64,000 bases of DNA, taken from Gambelia wislizenii (Eukaryota; Chordata; Lepidosauria; Squamata; Crotaphytidae). The position numbers and the translations under genes were made by a program. Below the pieces are notes generated by a model that saw nothing but the letters and a program-made list of their open reading frames with translations, was not told the DNA's origin and made no database searches. How positions within the stretch are numbered: the stretch's first letter is position 1; each line of letters opens with the position of its first letter. This document shows positions 10,486 to 22,329 of this stretch, piece by piece. The stretch spans positions 272,575,501 through 272,639,500 of the forward strand of contig JAUMIR010000004.1 in assembly GCA_030847615.1 (NCBI GenBank), read 5' to 3'.

Positions 10486-11155
10486 GGGCTAGTCCATACA
10501 AGCCTCCCCCCCCAAAAAAACCCACAACAGTGTAGTGCATCACAAAAAAGCAAGTTGCAGCAGCTTAATGGTGGTTTTGCCCAGCAGCCCCCATAAGCTT
10601 CGCATACTGGGAGATAGCTGAGGAAGGGAGAAGAGGGTGAGAGAGTCCTCCCTTCCTCAGTCTCCGTGGGACGGCAGTGGCTGGGGGTGGTAGGGAGCCA
10701 GGGAAGCAGGAGAGGTGGCAGTCACCATCCTCCCTTCCTCAGAGTCCATGGGGCGGCAGGGAGCTGGGGAAGGGGGAGAGGGTGACAGTCACCCTCCTTG
10801 GTCTCTGCGGGGCAACGATCCCTGATTGCTTGCTAAAAGCAGGAAAAAATGATGGCTGAGGGTGCTTGCCCTGTAACCCAGTCCTGCCCCATGTGCTCCT
10901 TTGGCCAGTCAGTTTGCATTTCCTCTTGTTTGGGCAAGCCAATCAGATCAATTTTCTTGTCCTAATGAGTGGAAATGTGCATCCTCGCATTGTTTTTTTT
11001 AAAAGATGGGAAAAGCCACGAAGGCTTTTCTGGTGAAGTTTTTTACCGGTTTTGGCTCCCCTCCTTCACAATATGGTGAAATCAGGTGGGATCCCATTAA
11101 GACAGGTAGGATTCTCCTTGTAGTCTGTGAGTTTTTTCACCATTTGGACAAACCC
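10486..11155. mobile_element. Non-autonomous TIR element, family B, copy 1
   Basis: Left end GGGCTAGTCCATACA, right end ending ...CCATTTGGACAAACCC, 670 bp, flanked by TCA triplets (10483-10485 and 11156-11158). The interior has a G-rich stretch with a repeated phrase (ctccctt/ctcag...tggg(g/a)cggcag, about 10650-10800), a ccaatcagatc segment (10935-10950) and a gaaaagcc...ggcttttc hairpin (11011-11031). No transposase frame. Copies at 13.1 and 48.2 kb share its terminal halves. Confidence 0.75.
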
Positions 11156-11159
11156 TCAG

Positions 11160-11768
11160 TGTCTGTAGAAATGCTGAATTTGATGCATCTTGTAAAAATT
11201 TCCACTTGTCAAAGATCAGTGGTTACATTTTTTCACTGAAGGCACTTTGAGATCATATTGCATTATATATCATGAACCGACTTTCAGCATCAGAACTTTT
11301 GAATAGTTAAGTTAATGTAGCTGCTGCCTCCTCCTTTTCATTATTATTATCCCTCTTCTTTCTATTGTTATTATTATTGAATAATCCTCTCTTCTTAAAC
11401 AAAAGAAACGTTATTCTATTTTGGCTCAAGACTCAAGAGCCTATGAAGGGCTTTTCTTGTAATGCATGAATTCACTGAATGTGATAATGTTAGGTCCATT
11501 TGCTGGGAAAAGGAAAGCAGGTGTCCTTAAAATCTTGGAAAACAGTCAATACAAAAAGAAAATATTTTTGAGTTGGGACAAGGGTAGTATCTGTCTGTAG
11601 AGATAACTGAAAAACTAGAGACATTCACATCATGTCTGTATGCTCACAGATCTTCTGTAGGTGATGTCAACAATCTAAGGTACTACCAGTTCTGTGCTAA
11701 GCCACTGCTTGACAAAACTGGCTCAGTGGGCAAACTATCAGTTTCATTATGGAGTTTGGAGTAGTTAG
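11160..11768. other. No recognised feature
   Basis: AT-rich with (TTA)n-like runs near 11340-11375. Confidence 0.4.
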
Positions 11769-12085
11769 AATCATAGAATCATAGAGGTGGAAAAGACCAC
11801 AAGGGTCATCTAGTCCAACCCCCTGCCATGTAGGAATACCCAATCAAAGCATTCCCAACAGATGGCCATCCAGCCTGTTTTAAAACCTCCAAAGAAGGAG
11901 ATTCCACCACACTCCAAGGCAGTGCATCCTCAGTATGACTTCCCTTCAAATATTTAAACATGGCTATCATATCACCTCTTTACCTTCTCTTCTCCAGGCT
12001 AAACATACTCAGCTCCCTAAGCCTCTCCTCATAGGGCATAGTTGCATAGGATGGAACATCTTCCAACACTGTGCTAAAGGTACAA
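11769..12085 (-). mobile_element. CR1 LINE 3' end
   Basis: The plus strand begins with repeated gaatcatagaatcatagagg (the CR1 terminal octamer repeat, inverse of attctatga), then ccacaagggtcatctagtccaaccccctgcc. The minus-strand reading encodes the CR1 reverse-transcriptase C-terminus with an internal deletion (the RKNFLTVRA...WNALP block is missing at about 11925) and ends at [18 protein letters not shown]. Frameshifted and 5'-truncated. Confidence 0.85.
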
Positions 12086-12194
12086 GCCTGCAATTTAGTG
12101 TGAGCACTAAAATGTTTGTGCACAAAAAAATGCACTGATACATGCAACTGTCTAGCTCTAGTAACCTGGAGTACACAGGATGGTGAGCATCTAG

Positions 12195-12374
12195 TGAGGT
12201 CTTTTTTTTTTTTTTGCATTATTTTTATTTAAAAAAATCAAGATACAATAAAGATTACATATATTTAGAAAAATAAAGAAAGGAAAAGAAAATGAGAAAA
12301 GACAAAGGAAAGATATAAAAAGAAATACAGAAATATAGCTAAGAAATAATGGCTTCCAACTTTCTTTTTGACAG

Positions 12375-12413
<39 letters not shown>

Positions 12414-12560
12414 CATACCTCTCTTTATAATACTATCTTATACACTTCTTCTGCTACTAATTATCAAAACCAAAAGTTATCAGGATATCCCCCCACCAAA
12501 AAAAATTCTATAAGGGGTTTCTAGTCTTCTCAGAATGTCACCAATGTGATATCTGGTTGA
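12195..12560 (-). repeat. A/T-rich block headed by poly(T), with (TA)n
   Basis: A run of T (12201-12215) is followed by A-rich sequence and an (AT) dinucleotide run at 12378-12409. A poly(T) start followed by AATAAA-type inverses would suit a retroposed 3' end on the minus strand, but I find no flanking duplication. Assigned only as a possible LINE 3' end. Confidence 0.35.
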
Positions 12561-12840
12561 GGAAAGGATGCTCATTAGAATGATTAATTTGAAAATGAAC
12601 AAGTTAGATCACATATGTCCTGAAGAAACAAAGTAACTATTTCATTTAATGTGAAATGGTGCAGGGTTTTGGTTTTTTTTGGTGAAGATGTTATAGCTAA
12701 CAATGCCTTGTGCAAATAAGAAAGCTGTAGGGCTCCATTGCATACTGTAGGGGACATTTCCTGGTGGGGTGGAAATATAATTTGCGGTGGCCAAATGCTT
12801 ACTTATTGATAACTGCAGACTGAAGTAATTGCACATTGAC

Positions 12841-13085
12841 ATTTTGTTAACTGCTATCAAGACTTCGACTTACGAGGACCCGATGAATGAGAAACCTCCA
12901 AGTCACCCTATCATCAACAGCTCTGCTCAGGTCCTGTAGACTTAGGGCCATGGCTTCTTTGAGTCTATCCATCTGGAATGTAGTCTTCCTCTTTTCCTAC
13001 TGCCTTCTACCCTACCAAACAGTATTGTCTTTTCTAGTGAGTCATATCTTCTCATGATATGGCCAAATTATGACAGTCTCAGTTT
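12841..13085 (-). mobile_element. BovB/RTE LINE 3' end fragment
   Basis: Inverse of the BovB tail: ttgttaactgctatcaagacttcgacttacgagg, aatgagaaacctccaagtcac, tctatccatctggaatgtag, and atggccaaattatgacagtctcagtttagtcatct (inverse of the ...KMTKL...YFGHIMR... segment). About 245 bp, no open frame. Confidence 0.75.
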
Positions 13086-13096
13086 AGTCATCTCTG

Positions 13097-13420
13097 GGGT
13101 TGTCTAGATGGTGAAAAAACTCCTGATAGAATGCAAGGAGAATAATACATTTTGTCCCAATTGGATCCCATAGAGATTTGACATATGGTGAAGGAGCCCC
13201 CCCCCAAAAAAACCTCCAAATACTCCACAGGAAAAACCTTTGCATCTTTTTTCATCTTTTTTTAAAAAGCTCAGCAGGAAATGTGCATTCCTGCTCATTT
13301 GAACACCAATGCAATTTCTTGCACAGTACCAAGGGGGCGGCAGTCTTCATCTGATTGGTTAGATGTGCACAGGCACAGGCTTGCTGTCAAGTGCCCCAAA
13401 GTGCTAGCAATCATGAACTT
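13097..13420. mobile_element. Family B element, truncated, inverted relative to copy 1
   Basis: GGGTTGTCTAGATGGTGAAAAAACTCC matches the inverse of the right end of the 10486-11155 copy, and downstream strings (ttggatcccat, aaacctttgcat, gaaatgtgcattc, ctgattggttag) match in the same order. No opposite terminus is found, so the right limit is uncertain. Confidence 0.65.
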
Positions 13421-15230
13421 TTATAAACTTTTTTTTAAAAAACTGTACTGTTAAAAGCAAGCATGGCTGTGATTCAAGATGGTGGCCATGCTGTTTTGCA
13501 TAGGGGGAGTGGCCAAGGAAGGTGAAGGGGACCTGGAAGTGCAGCACCAAGAGACAAGGAGGAGGGTGGGTTACTGCAAGAAAGAGGAGGAGAGCTGTCC
13601 ACCTTCCACCCATCCCAGTGGCAGCAATGGTGGCGGCCTCCGATTCTGGCTGCAAAGGAATGGTGGGAACCATCTGGCCAGTGTCTTGGAGAAGGAAGAG
13701 GGGGTCAGCTCTTCACCACTCCAGCAGAAGGCGAGATTAAGCAGCAACGAGCCGTCCCTCTCTTCCTTCTCTTCCTTCCTCTTCCTCTTTTGAGTTCTTG
13801 CATTATAAAAAGTATGTTATTTTCAAGTTGATTTTAGAAATCATGACAGAGAATAAAATCATAAAAGATGGAGACTATTTAGGTCAGTCAAATAAAGCAC
13901 TATCAGCAGTTTGCACTAGATGAGTACATTAGCTGCTTTAGAGAAGTTATGAACTTTAATCTGGGCTGTCAATCTCTGATCAATGTAACATAAACAAGTA
14001 ATGAAATTATTTCCTCATCTGGCATTTGAAGATAGACAGTAGTTCCAAAATCTGGAAAAAATGTGACAGAGAGAGTCGAAATTCTATTTCACACCAAATT
14101 TTACTGATCCACTTAAATCAACACAATTTCAAATTTACGGTGTGAACAATTGGACACATAGTTATTTCAGTAATCAGTGCTTCAGCACTTTCGAAATATC
14201 AATTTGTTTTCTAGTATCATAGACTGCTTGCTATTAATAAAATCTGAAGTTAATTAATATACTCAGTCCAGATTGCAACATATAATTTACAGCTTCATAC
14301 TTAATAATTTTAAGAAGTCTCTTGACTATGACCAGTGATCTATTGTGTTGCTTGCATTTATTTGTTGGCTGGTTTTGGAATGAGTTCATTATAGAAGCTT
14401 CCTGATACCATCTGTCATGAGAGACTGCATGATGTGGCTGTCTCATAAATGGACCATTTCTTTGAGAGTGTATGCAATTATCCAAAGATATTGCTTATTT
14501 CGGATGTAAGGACTCTACAGGAGAGCAGGTCTAAAGCTGAGTTAATTACAGAAATGTACGTGAAGTGCTCTGAATACTTTAAAATGAGTTATATAAATGA
14601 TAAGTATTAAACCTGTATTCACATATTCCCAAATTGATGTTCCTTTTGTGCTACAGTAACCTAAATCCATTGTGAGATGCATCAATGAGATCATGCATGT
14701 CTACAAAATGCCAGCTACAATATCATTTGACTCATGGGCTTCTCTAATGGCTCATGGAGAAGCAAGAATGATGTGGACTGGATAAATGAGTTAGAGACTC
14801 CAAAACTGAGTAAAACATTTGCACATTTTGTTTTACTTTGTCCTATACATGACTTTATCCTAAGCGTATTTTTTTAAAGTTTGGCTTTAATTTCAAAGGT
14901 TTTTTGGGGGGACATGTCTTGCAATTTGACTCAGTCAGTGAAATCCATGGAACTTTTCCAATGTTTTAATCCAGTTCCAACAGTTTCTTTGTGTGGTATA
15001 GTCTTCTTACTCCTCTGGACAAGTCCCTACTTTTTAAAACAGTGACATTATGAAGTGCTTAAATATGCCTGAATTGTGGTACTATGTTTTTCACTAAGCA
15101 TATATTTGACATAATGATTTCTTTTACATTTGTGTAAAAGACAATTGGTTAGGTGCCACTTATGAGATCATCAGTTCAACAACTAGATTATACAAAAGTG
15201 AAACAAAAAGAATATAAACATAAAATAATA
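13420..15230. other. No recognised gene
   Basis: 13.45-13.80 kb is G-rich and may belong to the preceding element. The 104-codon frame there (13479-13793) is Ser/Glu/Gly-rich without motifs. 13.8-15.2 kb is AT-rich and unassigned. Confidence 0.45.
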
Positions 15231-15239
15231 TCCATATCA

Positions 15240-16075
15240 TAATTGCAAGGGAGCATGAAGAATGGTGAAGATCAGAGGAAGGAATATCAATAATCCAAGA
15301 TATGTAGATGACACCATTGTACTAACAGAAAATAAAAAAGACTTGGAACAATTACTAAAGAAAGTCAAAGAAGAAAGTGCTAAGACAGGCTTACTGTTGA
15401 AGATTAAGAAAACAAAAATAATGACCACAGAGAATTTACATAAATTCAATGCAGACAATGGGGATACTGAAAAAGTTAAAGATTTCTCGTACCTTGGATC
15501 AATCATTGATCAGAATGGAGACTGCAGCAAGAAATCAGAAGACTAGGACTGGAAAGGGCAGCTATCAAAGAACTAGACAAGATCCTGAAGTGCAAAGATA
15601 TATAACTGAACACTAAAGTTAAAATTGTCTATGCCATCATATTTCCCAACATTATGTATGGGTGTGAGAGCTACGTGGTAAAGAAAGATGATAGGAAGAA
15701 AATCAACTCTTTTGAGATGTGGTGCTGGGGAAGAGTTCTGCAGATAGCATGGATGGCTAAAAAGACAAATAAATGGCTCCCAGAACAAATCAAGCCTGAA
15801 CTCTCCCTAGAAGCCAAGATGACTAAATTGAGGCTATCGTACTTCGGTCACATCATGAGGAAGCAGGACTCACTAGAAAAGACACTCATGCTTGGAAAGG
15901 TAGAAGGTAGTAGAAAGACAGGAAGATCACATACCAGATGGATAGGCTCAATCAAGGAGGCCAAAGGCCTGAGTCTGCATGACCTGAGCAGAGCTGTTGA
16001 AGATAGGGTGTCTTGGAGGTGTCTCATTCACAGGATCACCATGAGTCAGGGTGTACGTGGAGGCAATTGACAACA
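15240..16075 (+). mobile_element. BovB/RTE LINE, reverse-transcriptase C-terminal part
   Basis: Two open pieces lie in tandem. The first (about 15262-15546) contains the catalytic motif as YVDDTIVL, followed by a helix-turn region and a FSYLGSII motif typical of RTE reverse transcriptases. The second (15654-16070) has YGCESYVVKKDDRKK, FEMWCWGRVL, KLRLSYFGHIMRKQDSLEKTLMLG and RWIGSIKEA, the C-terminal signature of BovB. The sequence ends in ggatcaccatgagtcagggtg...caacaaca. Stops and a frameshift between 15546 and 15654 show that it is inactive. It is 5'-truncated upstream of the YxDD motif. Confidence 0.9.
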
Positions 16076-16086
16076 ACAGTGAAGAC

Positions 16087-16204
16087 CAGGGGTGGGAAAC
16101 TGTGGATCTACACATTAAATAGCAATTCTTATCAGCCCTAGCCCAATAACATCAAAGTTGACAGGAGATTGCAATTGTAATCCAATGACATCTGGAGGAT
16201 TTTT
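16087..16204. mobile_element. hAT-type MITE, partial
   Basis: It begins CAGGGGTGGGAAACTG and contains tatcagccctagcc and gacatctggagga, which are landmarks of the common reptile hAT MITE that carries palindromic 'tggactacaactcccat' sequence. The right end is worn and no 8-bp duplication is visible. Confidence 0.55.
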
Positions 16205-16269
16205 GATTAGGGCCTATTTAGAGGTGCTGTCACGAGTATGACTTGCTGTCACAGGCTTGAATCCTATTG

Positions 16270-16395
16270 GTAGTTCTAACTAGATTGGACCCACTGAATC
16301 GCTTGTTGAATGGTGAGTCAACACATATGAAGATCCTATTGATTCACTGGGTCTCCTCTGGTTGGGACTTGCTAGTAAGATTTGAGCCACAGTCT
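16270..16395. repeat. Palindromic short interspersed repeat
   Basis: Left gttctaactagattggacccactgaat pairs imperfectly with right attcactgggtctcctctggttgggac; an inverted-repeat MITE of the same general kind as those at 6.5, 29.06, 31.26 and 62.2 kb. Confidence 0.5.
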
Positions 16396-16399
16396 TATT

Positions 16400-18170
16400 C
16401 TACTAGAAGCATTGTGTAATTATTAGGTTCAATGGCAGATGGTGACTTACATGGCACTGGGGTAGTGAATCCACTCCAGGATTTATTTAGAACTTAAAGT
16501 TCAGAAGCTTAAAATAGGTGCACCACCTTGGATAGCTCCTTTACAATTTGATTTACAATCCAAAGCAGATTCACCACTACACTGACCTGGAAGCCACCAG
16601 CCACCAGGGATCAGGGTAGATGTTTAAACTCTCTGTGTGTGTTTTGCTTACTGTTAAATTACACAGGGCTAACAAAATATAATGAAGTTCAAAATCCACA
16701 AAACAGTGATACCTTTATGGGGCCAACTAAAAAGCACAAAATATATCATGCAAGCTTTGAAGTTTTACAGAGCTAGCAGCAGTTTTTACTTTGAGGGAAA
16801 GTGAGATAAATCCACAATAAACTGATGTGTTGGATATATGAAATTAGTATTAATATTCTACTAACCTAAACCTACAGTATTTCCACCCAGCTAATTGAAT
16901 CTACCACCCACCATCCTCTTCCCAATTCCTTTCCTACCTGTCAATCAACTAAATTCTAACCACTCTTATGTTTCATGCCTCCTCCAACTGCCTGTTCCCA
17001 TTTAACTTAACATTCTTTACACTAAGCAATCTCCTCCCCATTCCAAACACAGATGTTAAACACCATTCACTGCATGGCTGCTAATACATACACTTAACTG
17101 TCATTGCTAGTCCCTAGAGTAGACATATTGAAGCAGTGGAATTTACACAAGGGTTAATTTACAATTCTGCAATTGATTCTACGGCTTTACCCTTGTTGGG
17201 ACTAATGACTGGATTTAAGACAAAAAGCCCTGCATCAAAGCTCAACAGACCTGTAGAGACCACTGAATAATTGGAAAAATAAGGACAAGAGTCTAGAGAT
17301 GTGTTTCAAGTGCTCATTATTCCCAATCAAACAGGATTAAAAAAAAAAGACCAGAAGAATTCAGTATTTGATGAAAGTCATCAAGATGTCTGACAGAATC
17401 AACTATTGAAAAACCTTCTGGTATGCTGCTCTGTATAATTGGAATAGAATACCACTGGTTCAAGTTTGAAATGGACAATCCAGTCATTTGAAAGGAACCT
17501 AGAAATGAAAGTCATATTCAAGGCCATCACACAATGAAGAAAACTGAGGGAAATTAAATCAAAATTCTATTCCGATTTTTTATGCAGTACTCTTTCCATC
17601 ATTTCACCCCAACCACAATCTTATTAAAGAGGAAGCCACTATCCTTTCAACCTCAATCCCAACCTTCTCTCCATTCATTTCTCCTGATAGCCTGCAGTGA
17701 GCTTCAGGTAGTGCTTCCTTCTGTGAGTGTGGTCTGTATGTGTTAGGTGGTTTTGGGTTTTTGGGTGTGCTTTGCCTGGTGTATGCATTTTCCTGAGCAT
17801 CACAGGTTTGCATTCTTGAAATTAACGTTATGCACGTAAACATATTTGATCTGGGTTTTGAGACTCAGTCCCCACTTCTGCCTGGTAATCAGCTTCTTGA
17901 CCAAATAACTTGTAATAGTGTGCCTTTTGGAAATAAATGTTGGAACAGAACATTGTCGGTTCAAAAGAGTGTTTTTCTGTTTTGGACCCAAGACCCCACA
18001 TTTGACTTGCACACAAATTCTGAAGTAAGTTACTATTCATTCACCTGACTACTTTGCCTTCTTGGAAATGAGTATTTTGTGATTGGCCAGGTAGCCATTT
18101 TGTCACTGCCCCAAACACTCCTTGAAAATTTCACATGTGTCGACTAGCCCCTCCAAGTTGATAATCTCTG
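16400..18170. other. No recognised gene
   Basis: I see only AT-rich unassigned sequence. Short frames overlap on both strands near 17.8-18.05 kb without motifs. Confidence 0.4.
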
Positions 18171-18182
18171 GTACGCATAAAG

Positions 18183-18628
18183 CAGTGGTGGCCAAATGCA
18201 TGGAGACTAGGGGACAGTTTCCCTCAGGCTCCCCTATGGTTTGCATCAGCAAGACTACATACCTCCATTTCCCCCTGTACTCCCTCTCAAAATAGTGAAA
18301 AGAAGTGACATTATACCACTTCCTGTCACCATTTTGAGAGGGACTGCAGAGAAAACAGAAGTATTTGGCGGTAGTATAGGGTTATGAGATGCTTGTGTGG
18401 ATGGGGTGGAATATTTTTGTGTTTGTATGGATGGGGTGGGATATTTTTGTGTTTTCATCCTTTTGGGAGTCTTCCTATGTAATTTTCAGGCAAAAATTGC
18501 CTGAAAATTACACCATTAAAAATGTTAGAATGATTGGCAAGGTTGAGGGACTGTTGGGGATTGAGGGGCCACAAAAATGGTGTCCAAGGACTGTGTGTAG
18601 CCCATGGGCCACACTATTGCCACCCCTC
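18183..18628. mobile_element. hAT-like MITE with 8-bp target duplication
   Basis: Start CAGTGGTGGCCAAATGC, end GGCCACACTATTGCCACCCCTC. The flanks gcataaag (18175-18182) and atataaag (18629-18636) match at 6 of 8 positions, the 8-bp duplication expected for hAT elements. Inside are an inverted repeat (cctctcaaaatagtg...caccattttgagaggg, about 18280-18342) and a direct repeat of ggatggggtgg(a/g)atatttttgtgttt (18399 and 18429). No transposase. Confidence 0.75.
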
Positions 18629-18639
18629 ATATAAAGGTA

Positions 18640-19825
18640 TAGGAGCAACAAGCTATTGTTTGTAAATTAAGTGTAAATTCCAATTGGCATAGAATACAAC
18701 GAATTTCCAGAAGCACCCTTTTACCCCATTTTTTTTTAACACAGAAAAGCTAAATGTCAGACTGTAACATCTCTGAAATTGGCCATTTCCTCTTCATGCC
18801 TCTTTCTGGCTGTACTTTGTGATATATTATGTCTTGCCTGGAGTTCTATAACCTTTTTATTTCCAGCTCCTCAGTTTCTTCCTGTCATTTTCCCTTCTCT
18901 TCAATAGTTATCTAAATACCTAAAATGCATAAGGAAGTTTTATAGAATAAAGTTTTTAACAATAATAAAACAAATAGTAAAGCAGGTATAAATGGCCTTT
19001 TCATGCTTGTCAAAATTTACATAGTACATTGTCAATTATTCTTCATACAAGAATCTTGTGGAAAAGAGATATTAATTCAGAGTTTAGTTCAGTTAATTAT
19101 TATTTCTTTCATGTCAAAGCATCCAGAAAATTATTTATAAAATCAGCCAAAAAACATTCCTATAATTTATTTTGCCATTTGCAGATGTTTGAGTGAATCA
19201 CATACATCACTGGAAATACTAAAAGACAGTCAAATAATCATACTTTCAAAAAATCTGGAAAAATAATCAAATTTAATATTATTTTCTAATTTACAAGGGC
19301 AAACTGTGCAACTTTTGTTTCTCATACCAGGTTGCATTCAATTGTTAAATTTAATTGTATGTATTATAATGTCTATTCCCCAGATATTTGACTGCAAATC
19401 CCATAATTCCTTATGCCCTCCCCCAGTCTACAGTTATATGAACCAATAAAACACACACACACAAACATTGCAGACATTTACATGCATTTTTCACACCACA
19501 TGACACGAGTTTTGGGGCAGGTGTATATCCCCGTAAAGGCTTTGATTAGCCACCTATTTATCATGCACAAGATTAACCAGGAATTTGCTGGTCACTCTTT
19601 TAGGAAAAGGGAAGGCATTTTAAAAACCTGGATTGCTTCCCTGCAGTATCACCCTGAGAAATGTACATCACATTTGTTCTGTTACTTTGCTGTTGCTTAT
19701 AATAAGCACAACTTCAGTCGGTACAGAATGAAAAGTGGGGGAGGGGGGCTTGGAGCCCACATTTAATCAGGTCAAAATACATAATCAGCAACAGTGAAGC
19801 CAGCAGGGGACCATGAAACAGTTTG
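18640..19825. other. No recognised gene
   Basis: AT-rich. A 117-codon frame (19413-19766) starts at a (CA)n run and lacks motifs. Confidence 0.4.
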
Positions 19826-19827
19826 GG

Positions 19828-19905
19828 GGCTATTTATTTATTTATTTTGCATCCTGCCTTTATACCAGCCCAGGGCCCTGGTGCTCAAGGTAAAGTGGCT
19901 GACGA
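19828..19905 (-). repeat. L2/SINE-type 3' tail fragment
   Basis: tatttatttatttattttgcatcctgcctttat is the inverse of the common tail ending ataaa(taaa)n. Only about 75 bp. Confidence 0.5.
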
Positions 19906-20493
19906 CTACAACCCAAAACTGGAAGGCTGAGGCATGAGCTCAATATCTAGGGAGCCACGTACAGAATGGATAGATAGGCCAAGCCAGAGAAGTGACTTTC
20001 CCAATCCTCCCTCCTTTCACTCGGTTGAATTTGCCAGTAATAAAAGAAGTTATGGCCAAATTTTATCCAAAAGACTGTGTTTGCATCTTTGTTCTTGTAT
20101 ACAAGGACCCTTCCATTTACAGAAGAGCTTATCTGGATCCAGCCCAAAGATTATAAAATGCAAGCCTCCATTCTCACATGAGAGGGCTGTTTTATGTTCC
20201 TCCATATCTATCTTGTGTGGTGATGTAATGAGGAGGCTCTAGTGAGCCCTGGAATCTAGGACTTGGTACAGCCACAGGCTATTTTGGAAATAGGATAGGG
20301 AGAGCTGTATGTTGCCTGCCATGGTTATAGAGTGCATTAAATACAGGAGGAAAAACTGACTCCTTTCTAGCAGAGGCCAAATAATGTTACTGGGTGTTTG
20401 TGCAAGGACTGCAAATTGATTGCCTAGATACACTGCCTATGAGTTTTATTCTCTTCCATAATAAGTTTACAGTTCTTTCTGCAGTTGCTGTTT

Positions 20494-20514
20494 TGTGTGT
20501 GTGTGTGTGTGTGG
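20494..20514. repeat. (GT)n microsatellite
   Basis: About ten GT units within a T-rich context. Confidence 0.9.
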
Positions 20515-20728
20515 TGTGATTCCATCTTTTTCTTTAAAGCAAAATAGATTTCAAAGGTTGTCATCAGAGATCAAGCTTATTTTCTCTAAATCTTTCCCGA
20601 GTGTCTGCTACATGCAGTTCAATAAACCACACAAGCCCATTTACTGGACAAGACAAAGAATTCAACTTCCATCTAAGTAAACTTGCATTGGCTTTATAAC
20701 TGCTCATCCAAGCCATGGATTTATATGG

Positions 20729-20782
20729 AAACTAGAAGGACAAGAGAGTCTACAAGGATAGACTCTCTTGTCCTTCTAGTTT
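20729..20782. repeat. Perfect hairpin, two 24-bp arms, 6-bp loop
   Basis: Left arm 20729-20752 (AAACTAGAAGGACAAGAGAG then TCTA) is exactly complementary to the right arm 20759-20782, with loop CAAGGA. All 24 pairs match. Just outside are direct rather than inverted resemblances (aagccatggat on the left, aagccttggtatgg on the right), so the structure looks like a local inverted duplication within unique DNA and not a worn MITE. A transcript could fold into a stem of miRNA-precursor size, but nothing shows it is transcribed. Confidence 0.9.
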
Positions 20783-20789
20783 AAGCCTT

Positions 20790-21310
20790 GGTATGGACTA
20801 ACCTGAGATTAATCCTGGGTATTTTGAAATACTGGATTATATCAAGCAATGAAACAGCCACAAACATCACAAATAACTCCCCTGTAATTTGAGGATAACA
20901 AAAATAGTTTATCTGGGATGTGATATTACACAGACAGCAAGATGAGGTGGGAGGAGAGGCAGAGTTGTAATGTGATAAAAAATATTGCTTCAGTCTTCAG
21001 GTGGTGGGACACATTTCAGAAAGAGAAACAATTTATGTAGATAGACAAACAAAGGTAACTGGTAGCAAGCTGGGCTAGAAGCATTATTTTTTGTATACAC
21101 ATTTCTCTTAAAAACATGGTGTGACATTTTTTAAATGAGGGAAAGTGCATCAAAATTTGTATTTCCCCTCTCCCTTCTGCAGTCATATAGTCTATTTTAT
21201 AACCAGAGGATCCAATCACCTCCTTCTTATGCACGTGTAGACCAGGCATGAAGTTTGCTGTTTCTTATGTCCCAGTTGTTATTATATGGTGAAGGTAATG
21301 TATAAAATAG
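20790..21310. other. No recognised feature
   Basis: Unassigned AT-rich sequence. Confidence 0.4.
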
Positions 21311-21312
21311 GA

Positions 21313-21440
21313 CTGGGGAATCGGAGATGCTCCACCATGTAGTCATTGAAGTTCAATCCTCATCAGCTCTAGAAAGCCTAGCCGATGGAGTGGCCACTGG
21401 GAGCTGTACTTCATCACTATCTGGAGGGTCATAGGTATAG
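21313..21440. mobile_element. hAT-type MITE, degenerate
   Basis: ctggggaatcgg...atcagctctagaaagcc...ggagctgtacttcatcactatctggaggg follows the order of the reptile hAT MITE (compare 16.09 and 63.6 kb). The ends are too worn to define. Confidence 0.4.
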
Positions 21441-21559
21441 AAGCATTATAAAATGACCAAAGACATGAGCCTTTATTCTGCCAGGAAAAAAATATGGAAA
21501 CCTGAAACATGGATATTGTGGATCTGCTCCAGAATCACCTCAGAGTCTGTGTTCACCTG

Positions 21560-22005
21560 GGGCTTATCTACATGGGCAATTTATTCCACCTTGCCCCCAT
21601 TCTAGAGCCCTGCAATCCTGATCACGTAGGGCTTTTGCCCCATACTGATCCTGGGCAGTCCTACCCCACTGGGCAGATAAAGGGGATCAGACGGGGTGGG
21701 GGGAGACAGGGTAGGGTCCTTTACCATGTTTTTTTTTAAAATACCTGTTTAGTCTGTTCCTGCCAGGAAGGAATGGATTGGGCCCCACATGTCTGCAGAA
21801 GCCCGTCCAGGCAGGGCAGGCCATCACTGCAGCTGCCAGTCTGCCTTGCTCTTCCAAAGCAGGAAGGAGTCCAAGGCTGCTCACATGCAAGGGGCCTTGG
21901 TCACATGTTCCTGCCTTCCAGGAAAACCAGGGAGATGATACTGGCAGCATCTGCAGCCATGGGCCACTTTGCCCTTCTGGACTCTGGCCTGTTTTACATT
22001 GATAT
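21560..22005. mobile_element. Family B element, inverted copy lacking its far end
   Basis: GGGGCTTATCTACATGGGCAA starts the copy, and its interior follows the inverse of the 54494-55048 element in order: ttgcccccat...agagccctg, tcctgatcac, ctgttcctgcc, tctgcagaagccc, caggccatcactgcagctg, ccttggtcacatgttc. The opposite terminus was lost before the Tigger-like MITE that starts at 22013. Confidence 0.7.
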
Positions 22006-22012
22006 TTATATA

Positions 22013-22306
22013 CAGTTCTCCCTCTACATTCATGGGGGTTAGGGCTGCAAGACCCTCGTGAATGTGAAAAAACCGCAAATAAAAAAATAGGTCATGCCAC
22101 GCCCTCCTGGAACCCCCCCCCTCCCAGAAGCAGCGATGGGAGCTTCTTAAGCCCTGTTGCTGCTCCTCTCCATCCCCCACCCGTCCTCCCAAAAGCGGCG
22201 TTGGGGCTTCTAAAGCCCTGTTGCCACTTTTGGGAAGGGGAGCTCCCAAAAACCGCAAATAATCAAAACCACGAATGTTAAAGCCATGAATGTGGAGGGG
22301 CAACTG
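22013..22306. mobile_element. Tigger/pogo-like MITE, TA duplication
   Basis: Start CAGTTCTCCCTCTACATTCATGG, end CCATGAATGTGGAGGGGCAACTG, 294 bp, flanked by TA (22011-22012, 22307-22308). The phrases aaaccgcaaat and gaatgtgaaaaaaccgc are diagnostic of this type. The GC-rich interior carries two related blocks (cccaaaagcggc/gcttctaaagccctgttg), a small-scale version of the array inside the 59.3 kb relative. Minus frames across it are shadows. Confidence 0.85.
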
Positions 22307-22329
22307 TATTGCTTATCAGTGCCAAAGCA

